Below are positions 63,601 to 64,000 of a stretch of DNA of 64,000 nt, one piece after another. The stretch's first letter is position 1, and the number at the start of each line of letters is the position of its first letter. The notes beneath the pieces are model-generated. The model searched no databases, had not been told where the DNA came from, and was given only the letters and a program-made list of their open reading frames with translations. Made by a program: the position numbers and the translations under genes. Source of the stretch: Thalassomonas actiniarum (lineage in GTDB: Bacteria > Pseudomonadota > Gammaproteobacteria > Enterobacterales > Alteromonadaceae); NCBI RefSeq assembly GCF_000948975.2, contig NZ_CP059735.1, forward strand, positions 1,426,001-1,490,000, written 5' to 3'.

Positions 63601-63807
63601 TTCTATCTTTCTGGAAACGCCGATATCAAACTGCTCCGGGCTCGCCCCCGGATAGGCGACGGAAATCGTCACCGAATTGGGAGCGATTTTCGGAAAGCCT
63701 TCGATGCGCAGGCTGGAAAAGCTCAGGTAACCGGCAATTAAAATCAATGCCATCAGCAAGTTGGCGGCTACCGGGTTTTTAGTGAACCAGTTGGTTAAAA
63801 AATGCAT
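60625..63807 (-). CDS. RND efflux transporter permease (AcrB/AcrD family)
   Basis: A 1060-residue inner membrane pump with 12 helices and two large periplasmic loops. WFTKNPVAANLLMALILIAG at the start, VAYPGASPEQFD, the proton-relay acidic pair in FGMIIVLGILVDDAVVVGE (helix 4, about 395-413), IDRKGNLLTVSKVAKKV, and GIVVNDSLVMLTRYNQML (helix 10 region). N-terminal resemblance is to the FusB/MexW-like and multidrug subgroup without a substrate clue. Start three bases after the stop of the upstream gene and preceded by AGAGG. Forms an operon with the truncated upstream gene and the acyltransferase-like gene. Confidence 0.94.
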   Translation of the reverse strand: MHFLTNWFTKNPVAANLLMALILIAGYLSFSSLRIEGFPKIAPNSVTISVAYPGASPEQFDIGVSRKIEQALEGLPGIKRSASFSSDSFGFVRVEKESGYNFNRFVEDIKTRIDTIHSLPKLAEKPLISRDEFDFPALIVQVYGETDTDVLQKISRRVKDELLAQPEITKLKQWGQRSREISIKISPAQLQRFGLSLSQVGEKINQHSLLYPGGVLRTQGGNIRVRGDQLALNFQDYAQLPLKDLPDGSRLLLKDIASIEDGFVEGDGQVRYQGQPAIGMELIIDRKGNLLTVSKVAKKVIAQIRRELPANVKLDIWANQSNYISDRLSLLKTNAIQGLMLVFILLALFLNVKLAFWVAAGIPVAVAGTFALMGLDAIDYSVNDITTFGMIIVLGILVDDAVVVGESVYSEREKIKDTSRQAAIRGTQQGVAKVSTATVFGVMTTIAAFYPMLLIDNALGKVLASFAGVVIIALLFSLVESKLILPAHLAQVSVQNGGEHTIARLWHRLQNRFNQGLDYVNLSLYKPLLAKLLHYRYATLIGFFTFALFAIGMISNGSIKTAFFPDIPGSLITVSMEMDQRSPYRLTVKNAGIIEQQADVLNQQLMAEHDLALPPIARVMTAINDSSSMEIYAELLPEAQRGAGTVEIVNRWRTLTGQLEGTDLLNFTGSESTGGGFAIRVSSPYQDELEQAVAQISQSLTGINGVNDVRDDLKGGAAEIFVRLKPGARALGLTTAMVASQIGDGYGGLEVQRLQRGSNEIKVKVKFDDQARNSVDALRFSRIQTASGNWVPLIAVAELESKYTPAVLWRRNGKRSTLISANIDKSQVNAMEVLNHIKSGVQKQLEQQFAGIEIAGAGELEEEGEIRSGLVKALILTLVLIYALLAVPLKSYWQPLVIMSVIPFGFAGAAIGHLIAGIEISLLSFFGMLALAGIVVNDSLVMLTRYNQMLEQGMPAREALIAAGSSRFRAIFLTTVTTVAGLMPLLSETSEQAQYLIPAAVSLAYGELFATAITLIAVPVVLSVFSDIGIKTGKRKSATSHNLPPAAKFPEQLAVRQEYS

Positions 63808-63810
63808 GTT

Positions 63811-64000
63811 CTACCTCTTGGCCGTTAAAGCGTGATCTTTTTGTAAAACCGGGTTGATATGGGTACCCGGCAGAAAACTCAATAACGGCATCACTGCCAC
63901 CTGGTATAAAGCCTGTCCCTTAAGCTCTTTTGCAGCAAAGCGGCTATCGGGTTTATGGATGAAATTAAAACCATCCTTAGTAAAGACCTGATTAGCCCGG
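63811..64000 (-). CDS. Probable RND periplasmic adaptor, C-terminal fragment
   Basis: The frame is open to the window edge; the last 62 codons end ALYQVAVMPLLSFLPGTHIN...HALTAKR before TAG at 63811-63813. In RND operons the membrane fusion protein precedes the permease, so an adaptor (or a related periplasmic factor) is the natural guess from position. The visible residues alone do not prove the family. The gene is translationally coupled to the permease. Confidence 0.5.
   Translation of the reverse strand, partial: RANQVFTKDGFNFIHKPDSRFAAKELKGQALYQVAVMPLLSFLPGTHINPVLQKDHALTAKR

Overview
The window looks like chromosomal DNA of a marine gammaproteobacterium of the order Alteromonadales, probably Colwelliaceae and possibly Thalassomonas-like. 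This is inferred from gene order and protein character, not from a search. Supporting context: suhB | trmJ-cysE-iscRSUA-hscBA-fdx, yggX-mutY | yggL-trmB, yceI with cytochrome b561, PEP-CTERM proteins, and the RpoE/ChrR-type stress operon with cyclopropane-fatty-acid synthase. I saw no insertion sequence, prophage, CRISPR array or rRNA.

Layout. 0-8.5 kb: end of a betaine-binding protein, a YeeN-type YebC protein, a glycerate-kinase-like P-loop kinase, a TPR protein, a LysR regulator, a decayed gene remnant with an intact terminator, ribB under an FMN riboswitch with a leader terminator, a DUF99 protein, a PEP-CTERM protein and a carboxymuconolactone-decarboxylase-like protein. 8.5-18 kb: a MarR regulator facing that enzyme across a doubled palindrome, then the singlet-oxygen-type regulon: DUF2878, chalcone-isomerase-like and DUF3833 genes, a LON-domain gene, the ECF sigma factor with its ChrR anti-sigma, a matching ECF11 promoter (TGATCC-N16-CGTAAGTA), and the five-gene operon SnoaL-SDR-FAD oxidoreductase-DUF1365-CFA synthase. 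17.9-18.6 kb: a Phe-Thr-Thr-Phe tRNA array. 18.6-27.1 kb: a half-size GDT1-type protein, yggX, mutY, yggL, trmB, a GntR regulator, a SulP anion transporter, DUF1289, yceI with b561, and another tRNA-Phe. 27.5-39.7 kb: a PEP-CTERM protein, a solute-binding protein, LysR and LysE, suhB, trmJ, cysE and the complete isc cluster, whose promoter appears to be a tandem duplication of an IscR box plus a sigma70 promoter.

40.0-52.9 kb is an accessory block, visibly more AT-rich in its kinase genes. It holds a 2260-residue exported protein (lectin-like, cadherin, a seven-repeat FG-GAP propeller, RTX-like and two LamG domains) divergent from a lipoprotein that joins a haloalkane-dehalogenase-type hydrolase to an unfamiliar C-terminal domain. 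These are followed by a hybrid histidine kinase/AraC protein without a sensor domain and a LytS/LytTR pair. The divergent promoter region carries two sets of 21-bp direct repeats; one matches the LytTR-box consensus. This is the best candidate for an undescribed system: a surface/hydrolase module under local two-component control.

53-64 kb: a TonB-dependent receptor, an ECF42-type sigma factor facing a YCII-like gene that has a candidate ECF promoter, a SymE-like toxin gene, an SDR and LysR divergent pair, an acyltransferase-like membrane protein, an RND efflux permease and the end of a probable adaptor gene.

Assignments rest on motif reading and context. Start codons were moved from the longest open frame where a Shine-Dalgarno sequence or family length argued for it, and each change is stated.
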